From NCBI GenBank assembly GCA_002478885.1, contig DLKC01000105.1:89680-153679 (forward strand): 64,000 nt of DNA, given 5' to 3'. Source of the DNA: Chitinophagaceae bacterium UBA7600. Lineage in GTDB: Bacteria > Bacteroidota > Bacteroidia > Chitinophagales > Chitinophagaceae. Every line of letters starts with the position of its first letter. Position 1 is the stretch's first letter. The position numbers were made by a program, and so were the translations under genes. Below, one piece after another: positions 33,947 to 42,270 of the stretch. The notes below the pieces were generated by a model that did not search any database, was not told the DNA's origin, and saw only the letters and a list, made by a program, of their open reading frames with translations.

Positions 33947-35080
33947 ATGAAAAAAACATTACTTGTCATGGTTCTGCTTGTAAGTGCTCACCAGCTTTTC
34001 GCATTTTCAACGCAGGGAAAATGGCGCTGGCGCAAGGATGACGGTTCTGAAACTTCTGCAACATGGACAGCTGCGGAAAATACCGCTATTACGATCAACA
34101 ATACCAATGACCCATTAAGACTAAGGATAACACTGTATAATAGTGGAGCATCCGGAACAGGAGGATTCTTAGATGGTGCCCAGTTCGAAGATTCCAGCAA
34201 TTTACCCGGCGCCAAGTGGACCAAAATAACCGTTGATCCTGGCACAAACGCTTTTGCATATCAAAACACAAGTACCAATGTAACAGACCTGGAAGCCACG
34301 ACAAAGCAACTGTCAACCCCTGTAACAGGGTTCACTTTTGTCGATGGATGGGTCTTTCTTTCTACTGAAGTCGCCCCATCGTTAACATTAGGCAAGAAAC
34401 AGTTCACTGAATTTGAATATTGCATAAAAGCAACTGCTAATATTCAGCCGAATACAACCTATTATTTTAGGGTAGATGCGGCAGAATATCCAAATGGTCT
34501 CGTATTTCCGACTTTAACCACAGCCGCTGTATTACCGATCAAACTTGCCAACTTTAGCGTGCAGCCGGATAATAACCATGTAAAATTGGTTTGGACAACC
34601 GCAACCGAACTTAACAATGATCATTTTGACGTTGAACGTAGCGCCGATGCAGCCAGTTGGAAAACGGTGGTAACAGTTAAAGGTAATGGAACCAGCAGCA
34701 ACGCGCACAACTATCAGGCGCTCGATATTAACCCGGTAAAAGGCATGAATTATTACCGCATAAAGCAATATGACGTTAATGGCAAAGCTTATGTTTCCGA
34801 GATCCGGTCATTAAAAATGTTCGCCGGCAATTCGTCGATTAATGTATTCCCGAATCCTGCGAAGAAAAACATTAACTTCAGCATTGTAAACAGCCTTGCC
34901 GATGCCGCAGTTACACTTACAAATAGCAACGGCAAAGTTATACATCACGAAACAATACAGAATATACAGGCTAATATCAACTATTCGCTTAAACTTAATA
35001 CCCAGCCAATGCCTGGTGTTTATATTTTGCATCTGGAATCGAAAGGGTTTTCAGAAAGTATTAAAGTCGTTGTAGAATAA
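33947..35080 (+). CDS. Secreted protein with T9SS C-terminal sorting domain
   Basis: A 377-residue protein starting at MKKTLLVMVLLVSAHQLFAF (signal peptide). Residues about 25-190 form a beta-rich domain (GKWRWRKDDGSETSATWTA, LYNSGASGTGGFLDGAQFED). Residues about 200-295 are a fibronectin-III-like module (LVWTTATELNNDHFDVERS), and the last 75 residues (INVFPNPAKKNINF to SIKVVVE) are a type A T9SS domain. It is likely a surface or secreted protein that ends the locus; the catalytic function is unknown. The open frame begins 20 codons earlier but overlaps the lactonase gene and delays the signal peptide. Confidence 0.82.
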   Translation: MKKTLLVMVLLVSAHQLFAFSTQGKWRWRKDDGSETSATWTAAENTAITINNTNDPLRLRITLYNSGASGTGGFLDGAQFEDSSNLPGAKWTKITVDPGTNAFAYQNTSTNVTDLEATTKQLSTPVTGFTFVDGWVFLSTEVAPSLTLGKKQFTEFEYCIKATANIQPNTTYYFRVDAAEYPNGLVFPTLTTAAVLPIKLANFSVQPDNNHVKLVWTTATELNNDHFDVERSADAASWKTVVTVKGNGTSSNAHNYQALDINPVKGMNYYRIKQYDVNGKAYVSEIRSLKMFAGNSSINVFPNPAKKNINFSIVNSLADAAVTLTNSNGKVIHHETIQNIQANINYSLKLNTQPMPGVYILHLESKGFSESIKVVVE

Positions 35081-35103
35081 CAACAGGTGTTTTGTTTAAA
35101 ATG

Positions 35104-35132
35104 ACCCGGTTTCGTCCGGGTTGTTTTTTTTT
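35104..35132 (+). terminator. Rho-independent terminator closing the sugar locus
   Basis: ACCCGG-TTTCGT-CCGGGT stem followed by TTGTTTTTTTTT, 24 bases after the T9SS protein stop codon. Confidence 0.85.
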
Positions 35133-35175
35133 ATAGGTGTTTGTATTTTTTGACGCCAGCTTATGCACTGCTATT

Positions 35176-35206
35176 AGCTTTACTTGCGTCGCACTCTTCA
35201 GCTGCA
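35176..35206 (-). repeat. Dispersed intergenic repeat, single type A arm
   Basis: AGCTTTACTTGCG followed by TCGCACTCTTCAGC, between two convergent genes and just after the terminator. Confidence 0.8.
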
Positions 35207-35261
35207 GCGCTATATTCAGAATCACCGTTGCATTAGAACAACAACACTCCGGCTTATAAAA

Positions 35262-36779
35262 TCAAACTCCCTTTCTACGAAATTTAAGTACGGTAAACAT
35301 AACAAGCAATAGACCACAGGCATATAAAAAGCCGTGAGGCTGCGACATAAAAAAAGTTTTTTCATTGTTCGGTTCCACGCCTACTTTTTTCACAAAAGAT
35401 TCAGTGTTGCGCTCTTTAACCGCAACAACGCCGGTAGCTTTTACAAGACCCGAAAAGCCATTATTACTGTTTATACAGATGTCTTTTCTTGTTTCAACCG
35501 CACGTATGCGCGCATTAATAAAGTGCAGATCGGTGATATAAGTGTCGTTAAACCATCCGTCGTTGCTCAGGTTAAATAAGAACTGAGCGCCCTCATTAGC
35601 CATCCCCGAAGCTGCGGCAGGCACAGTCGCTTCATTACAAACAATTATCCCGGCCTTACCAAATGGCGTCTGTACTGGCACATCATACTTTTCACCCGGC
35701 TTTATTATAAAACCAACGCTTGACAAAAAAGGAATAATGGCGGCGCCAACAGGCTGTTCAATAAACGACAGCAGGTAATGTTTATCATAGCGGCCAATTA
35801 CAGTGCCTTCCGGCGAAATACAATAGACCGAATTATACACTTCATTCTCCGCATGGTCCGAATTAATTCCCATTACCGTTGTAACACCAGCAGGCTTTGT
35901 ACTCCTTAATATTTCTTTTACAAAATCATCATCAGCCCTGTAGGTCCATGGCACAGTCGACTCAGACCATAGGTTCATATCCGCTTTATCCAACAGTGAC
36001 TTCTTGTTAAGATCAAGCAACTGCTCTACCAACTGGTTTCCGTTTTCATCGTTCCATTTAATGTCCGGCAGTATATTCTCACACAGGATATTTGTGGTAA
36101 AGGATTTCCCTGGCTTAAGCTGAGCATTAAACCATTCAAGTAAGAGATAACCGCCGAACAAGTATCCCAGTAAGAAAACAAAAGGCAGGTAAGCGTACTT
36201 CCATCTTTTTTTAACAATTATAACAGCACTTATATAGTTGACAAAAACAACAATAAAGGTTAATCCATATACTCCGGAAAAAGCCGCAGGTTGAATTGCC
36301 CAAAGATTATCAGCGATAGCATTACCAGCATGAAAATCGAACCACGGCATTCCTTGCGAAATAAGACTTAACAAAAATTCGGCAACACAAAAAATGGCTG
36401 CTACCATCGCCGCATTTGAGAGAAAAGAAATTACACTATCATTTTGATGGCGAAGAAAACCAATGAGCGAAAGAACTAATCCACTCCACAAAGCCAGAAA
36501 AACAGTAGAAATTAAAAATGCGGCAATACCATAAAGTACACTGTTCCCGGTAAATCGCTCGGCGCCTGGAATCATCCAGTAAAAAGAAACTACGGCAAGC
36601 GATAATCCAAAAATTGAGCCCGAGCGAAAAGCCTGCCGCGCCGATTGCTGAAAAGTGGCAATAAATAGAGGTAAAAAACATACCCACCCAAACACAAATA
36701 CACCTTTTAGCACCCCAACGAAGGTGAGAATTCCTGACAGAATTAATGGAAATGACGCCTTTGTTTTTAATTGCTTCAT
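35262..36779 (-). CDS. lnt: Apolipoprotein N-acyltransferase-like membrane enzyme
   Basis: A 505-residue membrane protein. Residues 1-215 hold about seven hydrophobic helices, then a nitrilase-like domain (about 225-480) and a final helix (about 485-500), the Lnt layout. The Glu-Lys-Cys triad is present: Glu273 in LWSESTVPW, Lys333 in RYDKHYLLSF and Cys381 in IIVCNEA. Lnt transfers a third acyl chain to the N-terminal Cys of lipoproteins, so many lipoproteins in this window could be substrates. The motif around Cys reads VCNEA where enterobacterial Lnt has ICYE; divergence of this kind is usual for Bacteroidota. Confidence 0.88.
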   Translation of the reverse strand: MKQLKTKASFPLILSGILTFVGVLKGVFVFGWVCFLPLFIATFQQSARQAFRSGSIFGLSLAVVSFYWMIPGAERFTGNSVLYGIAAFLISTVFLALWSGLVLSLIGFLRHQNDSVISFLSNAAMVAAIFCVAEFLLSLISQGMPWFDFHAGNAIADNLWAIQPAAFSGVYGLTFIVVFVNYISAVIIVKKRWKYAYLPFVFLLGYLFGGYLLLEWFNAQLKPGKSFTTNILCENILPDIKWNDENGNQLVEQLLDLNKKSLLDKADMNLWSESTVPWTYRADDDFVKEILRSTKPAGVTTVMGINSDHAENEVYNSVYCISPEGTVIGRYDKHYLLSFIEQPVGAAIIPFLSSVGFIIKPGEKYDVPVQTPFGKAGIIVCNEATVPAAASGMANEGAQFLFNLSNDGWFNDTYITDLHFINARIRAVETRKDICINSNNGFSGLVKATGVVAVKERNTESFVKKVGVEPNNEKTFFMSQPHGFLYACGLLLVMFTVLKFRRKGV

Positions 36780-36865
36780 GCGAACTGTTATCGTCCAAAA
36801 AATATTTCAACACAAGGTTAAATTATTTTTTGATTGCAATAACTACGCTTTTTAAAATCCCGCGA

Positions 36866-37147
36866 TTATAGCAGGCGTAATGCAGAATGATTATGATAAT
36901 CCAGTTCTGCATTGTAATAGTACCAGCCCTCTGTCACTAATGTTTCGGGCTTAACCGTAGCAGTCGAAATGAGGTTGTGCAGTTGCTCGTTGAAGTGCAT
37001 GGGCCTGCTAATGAGATCGAGATATCCATACTCGTCAATGCCATTAACGATGAAGACTAACGAGTATTTCTTCCCTGGAATTTTGGGAGCAAGTAAACTT
37101 CCCTTTTTGAGCATGTTTGCCTTATTCTGTGTAATAAAATGCCACAT
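36866..37147 (-). CDS. Small unknown protein, paralog of the next gene
   Basis: A 93-residue protein if started at the ATG at 37147 (MWHFITQNKANMLKKGSLLAP). The open frame extends to 37231, but only the shorter form aligns with the neighbour at 37318. Shared features: an N-terminal MW, GSLLAPKIP/GDILAPKLP, YSLVFIVNGIDEYGYLDLIS/NSLLYTVVAIGQDGSLDLIS, RPMHF/KPIKF, and VKPETLVTEGW/IKPEKLVSEKW. It looks like a small beta-barrel or SH3-like domain. No function is known to me. Confidence 0.65.
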   Translation of the reverse strand: MWHFITQNKANMLKKGSLLAPKIPGKKYSLVFIVNGIDEYGYLDLISRPMHFNEQLHNLISTATVKPETLVTEGWYYYNAELDYHNHSALRLL

Positions 37148-37317
37148 AGGCAAGATTTTTAGAAAAGATAAATATTGAACTTTACAAATGCACAATTTCA
37201 GCAATTGTGAAAGTATAGATGAATAAATCAATATGCAAAGAAATCAATAATCAAGATTGTTTGATGTCAACAAAATAAAAAAGATCAACAGTAATAATTA
37301 CAATAGTCGTGTAGTAT

Positions 37318-37608
37318 CTAATACGACATAAAAGGCTGCGACGCCGTTTTTAAAAGCCACCATTTTTCGCTAACCAGTTTTTCCGGTTTTATAATAGTAC
37401 CTGCAACGAGGTCGAACAAACAGGTTGAAAATTTTATAGGTTTACTTATCAAATCAAGTGAACCATCTTGCCCTATGGCAACAACTGTATAAAGCAATGA
37501 ATTTTTATTCTCAGGAAGCTTTGGCGCTAATATATCGCCCTGCCTTATGGTAGCAATTGTGTCAACACTTACAGGTTGCCACATGCGTTGCATATTGTAA
37601 TTCCACAT
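37318..37608 (-). CDS. Small unknown protein, paralog of the preceding gene
   Basis: A 96-residue protein with the same motif order as the product at 36866-37147, including LAPKLPENKNSLLY, DGSLDLISKPIKF and KPEKLVSEKW. An ATG 15 bases downstream of the first (MQRMWQPVSVD) is also possible and would place MW near the start, as in the paralog. It lacks signal or membrane segments. The two genes lie in tandem, separated by 170 bases of AT-rich sequence. Confidence 0.65.
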   Translation of the reverse strand: MWNYNMQRMWQPVSVDTIATIRQGDILAPKLPENKNSLLYTVVAIGQDGSLDLISKPIKFSTCLFDLVAGTIIKPEKLVSEKWWLLKTASQPFMSY

Positions 37609-37783
37609 TTGCTGGTAAAAATTGAGAGTAGACTTTGAACTATATAAGTATTAATAAATACAGTGCCGGGTTTGCAACTACGGAAAAAATTAATGATATT
37701 TTCATCTTGCAATAAATAACGCCGGTAACATCGGCGCCATCGGGTTTATAAAACCTGTAGCCGGGATCATTTGTAAGCGCCAA

Positions 37784-37820
37784 TAAAAAAAGCCCTGTAA
37801 ATTAATTTACAAGACTTTTT
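37784..37820 (-). terminator. Terminator of the tRNA gene
   Basis: On the minus strand AAAAAGTCTTG leads into the perfect 16-bp palindrome TGTAAATTAATTTACA (37796-37811) and GGGCTTTTTTT. The stem and T-run begin a few bases after the tRNA 3' end. Confidence 0.7.
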
Positions 37821-37823
37821 CGG

Positions 37824-37907
37824 TGCCCGGAACAGGAATCGAACCTGCACATCCTTGCGAATACCAGATTTTGAGTCTGACGCGTCTACCAATTCCGCCA
37901 TCCGGGC
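37824..37907 (-). tRNA. tRNA-Leu (anticodon CAA)
   Basis: An 84-nt gene read on the minus strand from 37907. The acceptor stem GCCCGGA pairs with TCCGGGC, the D-arm is GGCGGAATTGGTAGACGC, and the anticodon loop CT-CAA-AA sits in the stem CAGA/TCTG. There is a long variable arm of about 15 nt, as required for class II tRNA-Leu, and the T-arm has GGTTCGATTCC. The discriminator base is A and CCA is not encoded. Confidence 0.95.
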
Positions 37908-37982
37908 TTTTCGGGGTTGCAAATATAAGCGCATCGTTTCAAACCTTCCAAAAAAATGAATATTCAAAAAGATTTTTATTGT

Positions 37983-38259
37983 AAGCCCGGTTGCAGTGTT
38001 TCATGGGGTCTTATGTTGCGTCGCACTCTTGTACTGAGGTGCATTATTGAGCCTGCAAAATTTTATTGGACTGCTACGTATGCTTACTTGCAGCAGCTTT
38101 TCTTTGGGAAGAAGATATTTCTGACCACTTTCAATATCTTTTTTACGAAGTTCATGTTATAACTAAGGTTTACAGATTGTTTATTGTTGCTGCGTTTGCT
38201 TACCGCAGTACAAGTGAGTGACACAAGGAACGATGCCACCTGCACCACCGCCCGAACCC
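37983..38259. repeat. Dispersed intergenic repeat, wide head-to-head pair
   Basis: A type A arm on the minus strand (GTTGCGTCGCACTCTTGTAC, 38015-38034) and a facing type B arm (GTACAAGTGAGTGACACAAG, 38208-38227, then CGATGCC). The AGCCCGG end is at 37984. The spacing of about 170 bp between arms is the widest of the pairs. It fills the spacer between tRNA-Leu and the next gene. Confidence 0.8.
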
Positions 38260-38294
38260 AAATATGTGTTACTTTGCAAGCCAAATTTACACAG

Positions 38295-39491
38295 ATGCTT
38301 GCGATAGGACTTATTAAAGAAGGAAAAACTCCGAGTGATAACCGCGTGGCATTAACACCACTTCAATGCAAATGGCTGCTTAAAAATATTCAGGGATGCA
38401 GCATAAAAGTGCAGCACTCAGCCGACAGGTGCTTTACTGACGCGGAATATAAAAAAGCAGGAATTACTTTAACAGACGATCTGGGTGATTGCGATATTCT
38501 GCTTGGCATAAAGGAAGTGCCTGTTCAGATGCTTATTGAAAATAAGACCTACCTGTTTTTTTCACATACCAAAAAGAAACAGCCATACAATCAAAAACTG
38601 ATGCACGCGCTTATCGACAAAGGCATAACGCTGATCGATTATGAATGTCTTGAACACGAAGATGGGCAACGCATTATCGGGTTTGGCTTTTTTGCCGGGG
38701 TTGTTGGCGCACACAATGGTATGATGGCTTACGGCAACCGTACAGGCGCCTTTAAACTTGAACGCGTTTTTAAACATAAAGACTATCGCGAGTTGATTCA
38801 TACTTATTTTGGATTAAAGCTTCCCAATATTAAAATTGCTGTAACAGGCAGCGGACGCGTGGCGCACGGCATTCTGGAAATAATGAACCTAATGGGCGTT
38901 ACAGAAGTAGAGCCCGACGAATACCTGGAACGAAAATTCAGCTACCCGGTTTATGTTCAGCTAAAAGGCCACGACCTTTACACGCACAAAGAATTAAAGA
39001 CTTATAAAAGAGACCACTTTCATGAATATCCCGGCCAATACCGAAGCCGGTTTCTTCCATACACCCGCTGTACAGATATATTAATGAACGGCATTTACTG
39101 GGACATAAATATTCCGCGACTTTTTGAAAAAGAAGACCTCGACGAAAGTTTTGCCATTCAAACAATAGCCGATATTACAGACGACAGCAACGGCTCTATT
39201 CCAATTAATCTCGGTGATCAAACAATAATTGATCCTGTGTATGGTGTTGACAGGAAAACACTCACCAAAACGGCGGCTTACTTACAGAACAGCATCGACG
39301 TTATGGCTGTTGGCAATTTGCCAAATGAATTGCCGAGGGATGCAAGCAGGTATTTTGGGGAACAGCTTATTAAATACATCCTTCCTGACCTGCTCAAAGG
39401 TGGGAGCGACATTATTGAAAGAGCAACCATGCTTAACAAAGGAGCGCTTACCAGAGCTTTTGACTACTTAAATGACTATACGGCTCACTAA
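38295..39491 (+). CDS. Saccharopine dehydrogenase/alanine dehydrogenase-like oxidoreductase
   Basis: A 398-residue cytoplasmic enzyme; the start at 38295 gives MLAIGLIKEGKTPSDNRVAL, the usual N-terminus of the alanine dehydrogenase/saccharopine dehydrogenase superfamily. Substrate-side residues are in RVALTP and VLLGIKEVP-like LLGIKEVPVQM, then FFSHTKKKQPYNQKL with the His-Thr-x-Lys motif of lysine-forming saccharopine dehydrogenases, and the nucleotide fold near VTGSGRVAHGILEI. It may act in lysine degradation or biosynthesis; the exact reaction is inferred. The frame runs 37 codons upstream, but only across the dispersed repeat. Confidence 0.8.
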   Translation: MLAIGLIKEGKTPSDNRVALTPLQCKWLLKNIQGCSIKVQHSADRCFTDAEYKKAGITLTDDLGDCDILLGIKEVPVQMLIENKTYLFFSHTKKKQPYNQKLMHALIDKGITLIDYECLEHEDGQRIIGFGFFAGVVGAHNGMMAYGNRTGAFKLERVFKHKDYRELIHTYFGLKLPNIKIAVTGSGRVAHGILEIMNLMGVTEVEPDEYLERKFSYPVYVQLKGHDLYTHKELKTYKRDHFHEYPGQYRSRFLPYTRCTDILMNGIYWDINIPRLFEKEDLDESFAIQTIADITDDSNGSIPINLGDQTIIDPVYGVDRKTLTKTAAYLQNSIDVMAVGNLPNELPRDASRYFGEQLIKYILPDLLKGGSDIIERATMLNKGALTRAFDYLNDYTAH

Positions 39492-39548
39492 TACAGATTC
39501 TCCTGCTGTTCGGGTGATTGAAATCATAAAACAATCGAGCGCTCTTGT

Positions 39549-39556
39549 TATCTTTG
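39549..39556 (+). promoter_or_regulatory. Candidate -7 box (TATCTTTG)
   Basis: Matches the Bacteroidota TAnnTTTG element. It ends 4 bases before the ATG at 39561, so that start would be leaderless; a start at 39591 would leave a short leader. No good TTG is at the expected -33 distance. Confidence 0.4.
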
Positions 39557-39560
39557 CTGC

Positions 39561-39935
39561 ATGTTACTCAACCGCATAGTAGCTTTTTGTATGTTGCTGA
39601 TGTTCATGGCACAGAGCTTCAGCAGCCTGTTCATTGTTGCGGATTACTACATAAATACTTCGAATTTTGTTGACCATTGCATAAATAAAGACAAACCTGC
39701 TATGCATTGCAACGGCCAATGCCAGTTAAGTAAGAAAGTGGACGCAGAAAATAACAAAGACCAAACCAACCCCGAAAGAAAATCAGACAGTAAAATGGAA
39801 GTGCTTTCGGCAAAAAATTTCTTTTCAAATATCCAGTTTTTTAGTACACCATTATCACCGCCGAAATACCAACAGGCTGATTCGGGCAACCCGGTTAAAC
39901 ACGCCTCAAATATTTTTCATCCTCCCTGTGCCTAA
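39561..39935 (+). CDS. Cys-containing small exported or membrane-anchored protein
   Basis: A 124-residue protein with a hydrophobic N-terminus (about 1-30) and the motif HCINKDKPAMHCNGQCQLSKK. The three Cys plus His in C-x9-C-x3-C spacing look like a metal-binding or redox site on the periplasmic side. The rest is polar and Ser/Pro-rich. I have seen the Cys motif in small Bacteroidota proteins next to metal-related envelope genes, but know no function. Alternative starts at 39591, 39600 and 39606 leave the hydrophobic segment intact. Confidence 0.62.
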   Translation: MLLNRIVAFCMLLMFMAQSFSSLFIVADYYINTSNFVDHCINKDKPAMHCNGQCQLSKKVDAENNKDQTNPERKSDSKMEVLSAKNFFSNIQFFSTPLSPPKYQQADSGNPVKHASNIFHPPCA

Positions 39936-40160
39936 TCACACTGCAAACGACTTTGCATGCTCTGGCATGGTTTCCACAACAGAAGTTACAATGCGGTTAT
40001 AAATTAATTAACGCAGGAGCCAGATGGCTTAAAAGTGCATGCCCGCGTATATTTCCATTTTTAAACCAATTTCAAAGCAACTGATTCGAAGAATCACGGG
40101 TTTGTTATTATATCTAGCAAACCTGCAGTTTAGACAATGTTGCATCCAAAAAACACGATC

Positions 40161-41069
40161 ATGAAAAAAATAACCTTAACTATAATTATCGTATCTGTAA
40201 CAATTTCCTCTTTTGCCTGCGAAATATGTGGCTGCGGCGTAGGAAATCTATACCTCGGTTTAATGCCCGATTTTAAGAAGAAATTTTTTGGTCTTCGCTA
40301 CCAATATACCCCCTATGAAACGGAGATAACCGGCGATGCATCCCAGTTTAGCAAAGACTATTATCATACAATCGAAGCATGGGGAGGCATATCTATCGGG
40401 AGCCGATGGCAACTGCTTGGTTTTGTGCCTTACCAAATAAATTATCAAAACACGGATGACGGCGAAAAAAGACAAGACGGATTGGGTGATATTTCTCTGC
40501 TTGCCAACTACAAAATATTTGGCAAAATGAAGATGAATGATGGCAAATCTCTCTCGCAGCAATTGTGGATCGGCGGTGGCGTTAAACTGCCTAGCGGCAA
40601 AAACAATATTGATCCCAACAATCCTGAAACAGAGATGGGAGATGTAAACTCTCAGGCTGGTAGTGGCAGCCTTGATTTTCATGTAACGAGCTCTTACAAT
40701 ATCCGGTTTAACAAGATTGGCATTAATACCACGGCAGCATACAAGATAAACACCGCAAACAGTGAAGGTTATAAATTTGGCAACCGTTTTAATGCCAGCA
40801 GTTTTGTTTTCTATTCGTCGCAGATGCACCGCATGACTGTGTCCCCAAACCTGGGAATTCTTTACCAGAAAACTGCAGCAAACAATTTCCAAAGTTCAAA
40901 AGTTGAATTAACAGGCGGTTATCTCGCTATGGCTGCTGCCGGTGTAGAATTAGGTTTCAAAACCATTACAGTTGGTGCCAACGTGCAATTACCATTCAGC
41001 CAGAATTTTGCTGAAGGCCAGACCGAAGCAAAAACAAGGGCAATGCTGCACATGTCATTTTCATTTTAA
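40161..41069 (+). CDS. Outer-membrane beta-barrel-like protein with N-terminal Cys cluster
   Basis: A 302-residue protein started at the ATG at 40161 (MKKITLTIIIVSVTISSFA, signal peptide). Mature residues begin CEICGCGVGNLYLGLMPDFK, a C-x2-C-x-C cluster. The rest alternates hydrophobic strands with polar turns and ends in an aromatic strand (MLHMSFSF), as outer-membrane porins do. Similar proteins are annotated as transporters and are often found with metal-related genes. I infer a metal-linked outer-membrane protein; the substrate is unknown. Confidence 0.68.
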   Translation: MKKITLTIIIVSVTISSFACEICGCGVGNLYLGLMPDFKKKFFGLRYQYTPYETEITGDASQFSKDYYHTIEAWGGISIGSRWQLLGFVPYQINYQNTDDGEKRQDGLGDISLLANYKIFGKMKMNDGKSLSQQLWIGGGVKLPSGKNNIDPNNPETEMGDVNSQAGSGSLDFHVTSSYNIRFNKIGINTTAAYKINTANSEGYKFGNRFNASSFVFYSSQMHRMTVSPNLGILYQKTAANNFQSSKVELTGGYLAMAAAGVELGFKTITVGANVQLPFSQNFAEGQTEAKTRAMLHMSFSF

Positions 41070-41375
41070 ACCAGCATCTTTTTTCAAATTAATTGCCGTT
41101 AATAAAGCTGCCCACTCTTCATTGCTACCAGGCAACAGCTTGCTGAAAAATTTCCAGGCAGAGCTGTTCATTAGTTCGTTGTTTATAGCCTTGCATATGG
41201 TTAAAGAGTCTTGCAGCCGTATTTTGTTTCCATGAAAGGCCACTGCAGGATAATTTGCCTGTACTTGAGTTTGTCAGATGGTTGCTTGCAACTTACAAAG
41301 GAAGGCGGCCACATTTGCAGTACATCCCACACTACCGTAATACAGAATTAATCACAACCATTTAACACAAACAAA
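41070..41375. other. 306-bp spacer with a possible gene remnant
   Basis: A 60-codon minus-strand frame (41061-41243) overlaps the end of the barrel gene by 9 bases and reads like a real protein C-terminus (MNSSAWKFFSKLLPGSNEEW). It has no domain and no upstream continuation, so it may be a remnant of an older gene. The rest carries the likely promoter of the DJ-1 gene. Confidence 0.35.
41286..41317 (+). promoter_or_regulatory. Candidate promoter of the DJ-1/PfpI gene
   Basis: TTG at 41286-41288, 21 bases, then CACATTTG at 41310-41317, one mismatch from TAnnTTTG. It would start transcription about 50 bases before the ATG. Confidence 0.4.
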
Positions 41376-42164
41376 ATGAAAATTATTCTTTGCATACTGT
41401 TGCTGACGGTAAACTTTGCACTTTGCAACGCTCAACCAAACCAGGATTCGCTAAATAAGCGTCATGACGCTATGATGGTCATTATGACGACAAAGTCAAA
41501 ATATCCTGTAAAAACCATCGGCATCTATGTATATGATGGATTTAACATGTTGGATGCTGTAGGCCCATATCAAACACTTTCCGAGCTACCGGGTGCAAAA
41601 GTATTTTTTGTAGCCAAACAAAAAGGCATGACCAAGAACCAATCGGGTTTGAAGATCGAGGTCAACAAATCCATTGATGATGTAAAACAACTCGATATTC
41701 TCGTAATCCCCGGAGGTGCTGTTGAATCCTTTAAACAAACACAGGACAGTGCCGTACTCAATTGGATTAGAATGATTGACCAAAACAGCATTTACACAAC
41801 CAGTGTTTGCACTGGGGCCTGGATACTAGGCGCCACCGGCTTGCTAAAAGACAAAATTGTTACGACAAACTGGTACCGTGCAGAGCAAATGATGCACAGG
41901 TATGGCGCTCATTTTAAACAGGAACGTTATGTACAAGACGGTAAATATTGGACAAGCGCCGGAGTAACAGCAGGTATCGACATGAGCTTAGCACTCGTGA
42001 ACGACTTAATGGGCGAACAGTACACTCAGGCTGTTATGCTTGATCTGGAATACAACCCTCATCCACCAATTTCAGGAGGCTCGGTTGCCAAGACGGATCC
42101 TCTTGTAGCTGACATGATGAAGGAAATGTATGACATCTTCATGCTGCCGGTGATCCAGAAATAA
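41376..42164 (+). CDS. Exported DJ-1/PfpI-family protein
   Basis: A 262-residue protein with a clear signal peptide (MKIILCILLLTVNFALCNAQ). The glutamine-amidotransferase-like fold follows: GIYVYDGFNMLDAVGPYQ, LDILVIPGGAVE, and the nucleophile elbow Cys in YTTSVCTGAWILGATGLL followed by TTNWYRAEQM. This is close to the AraC-N-terminal/isonitrile hydratase branch, where a conserved Cys and Asp/Glu act. Export to the periplasm is unusual for the family. The neighbours carry Cys-rich metal-type motifs, so a role in thiol or metal stress is conceivable (inference). Confidence 0.85.
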   Translation: MKIILCILLLTVNFALCNAQPNQDSLNKRHDAMMVIMTTKSKYPVKTIGIYVYDGFNMLDAVGPYQTLSELPGAKVFFVAKQKGMTKNQSGLKIEVNKSIDDVKQLDILVIPGGAVESFKQTQDSAVLNWIRMIDQNSIYTTSVCTGAWILGATGLLKDKIVTTNWYRAEQMMHRYGAHFKQERYVQDGKYWTSAGVTAGIDMSLALVNDLMGEQYTQAVMLDLEYNPHPPISGGSVAKTDPLVADMMKEMYDIFMLPVIQK

Positions 42165-42238
42165 CCTGGTCGGGAAATGAGCAAGGCGTTGAAGTGTGCG
42201 ACGCAATATCGCCAGATAGCAAGGAAAAAGCCGGGCTC
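42165..42238 (+). repeat. Dispersed intergenic repeat, single type A arm
   Basis: GTTGAAGTGTGCGACGCAAT, then ATCGCC, ending AAGCCGGGCTC; it begins at CCTGGTCGGG directly after the previous stop codon. Confidence 0.78.
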
Positions 42239-42270
42239 AAAAATCAAATCACATCACTCAAAAAAAATGT

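Noticed and set aside
37640..37790. Another repeat pair before the tRNA gene
   Set aside because: Has GCCGGG-like and GGCGCCAT words but no recognisable A or B core.
41061..41243. 60-codon minus-strand frame
   Set aside because: Protein-like composition but no start context or domain and it overlaps the barrel gene; kept only as a possible remnant in the spacer note.
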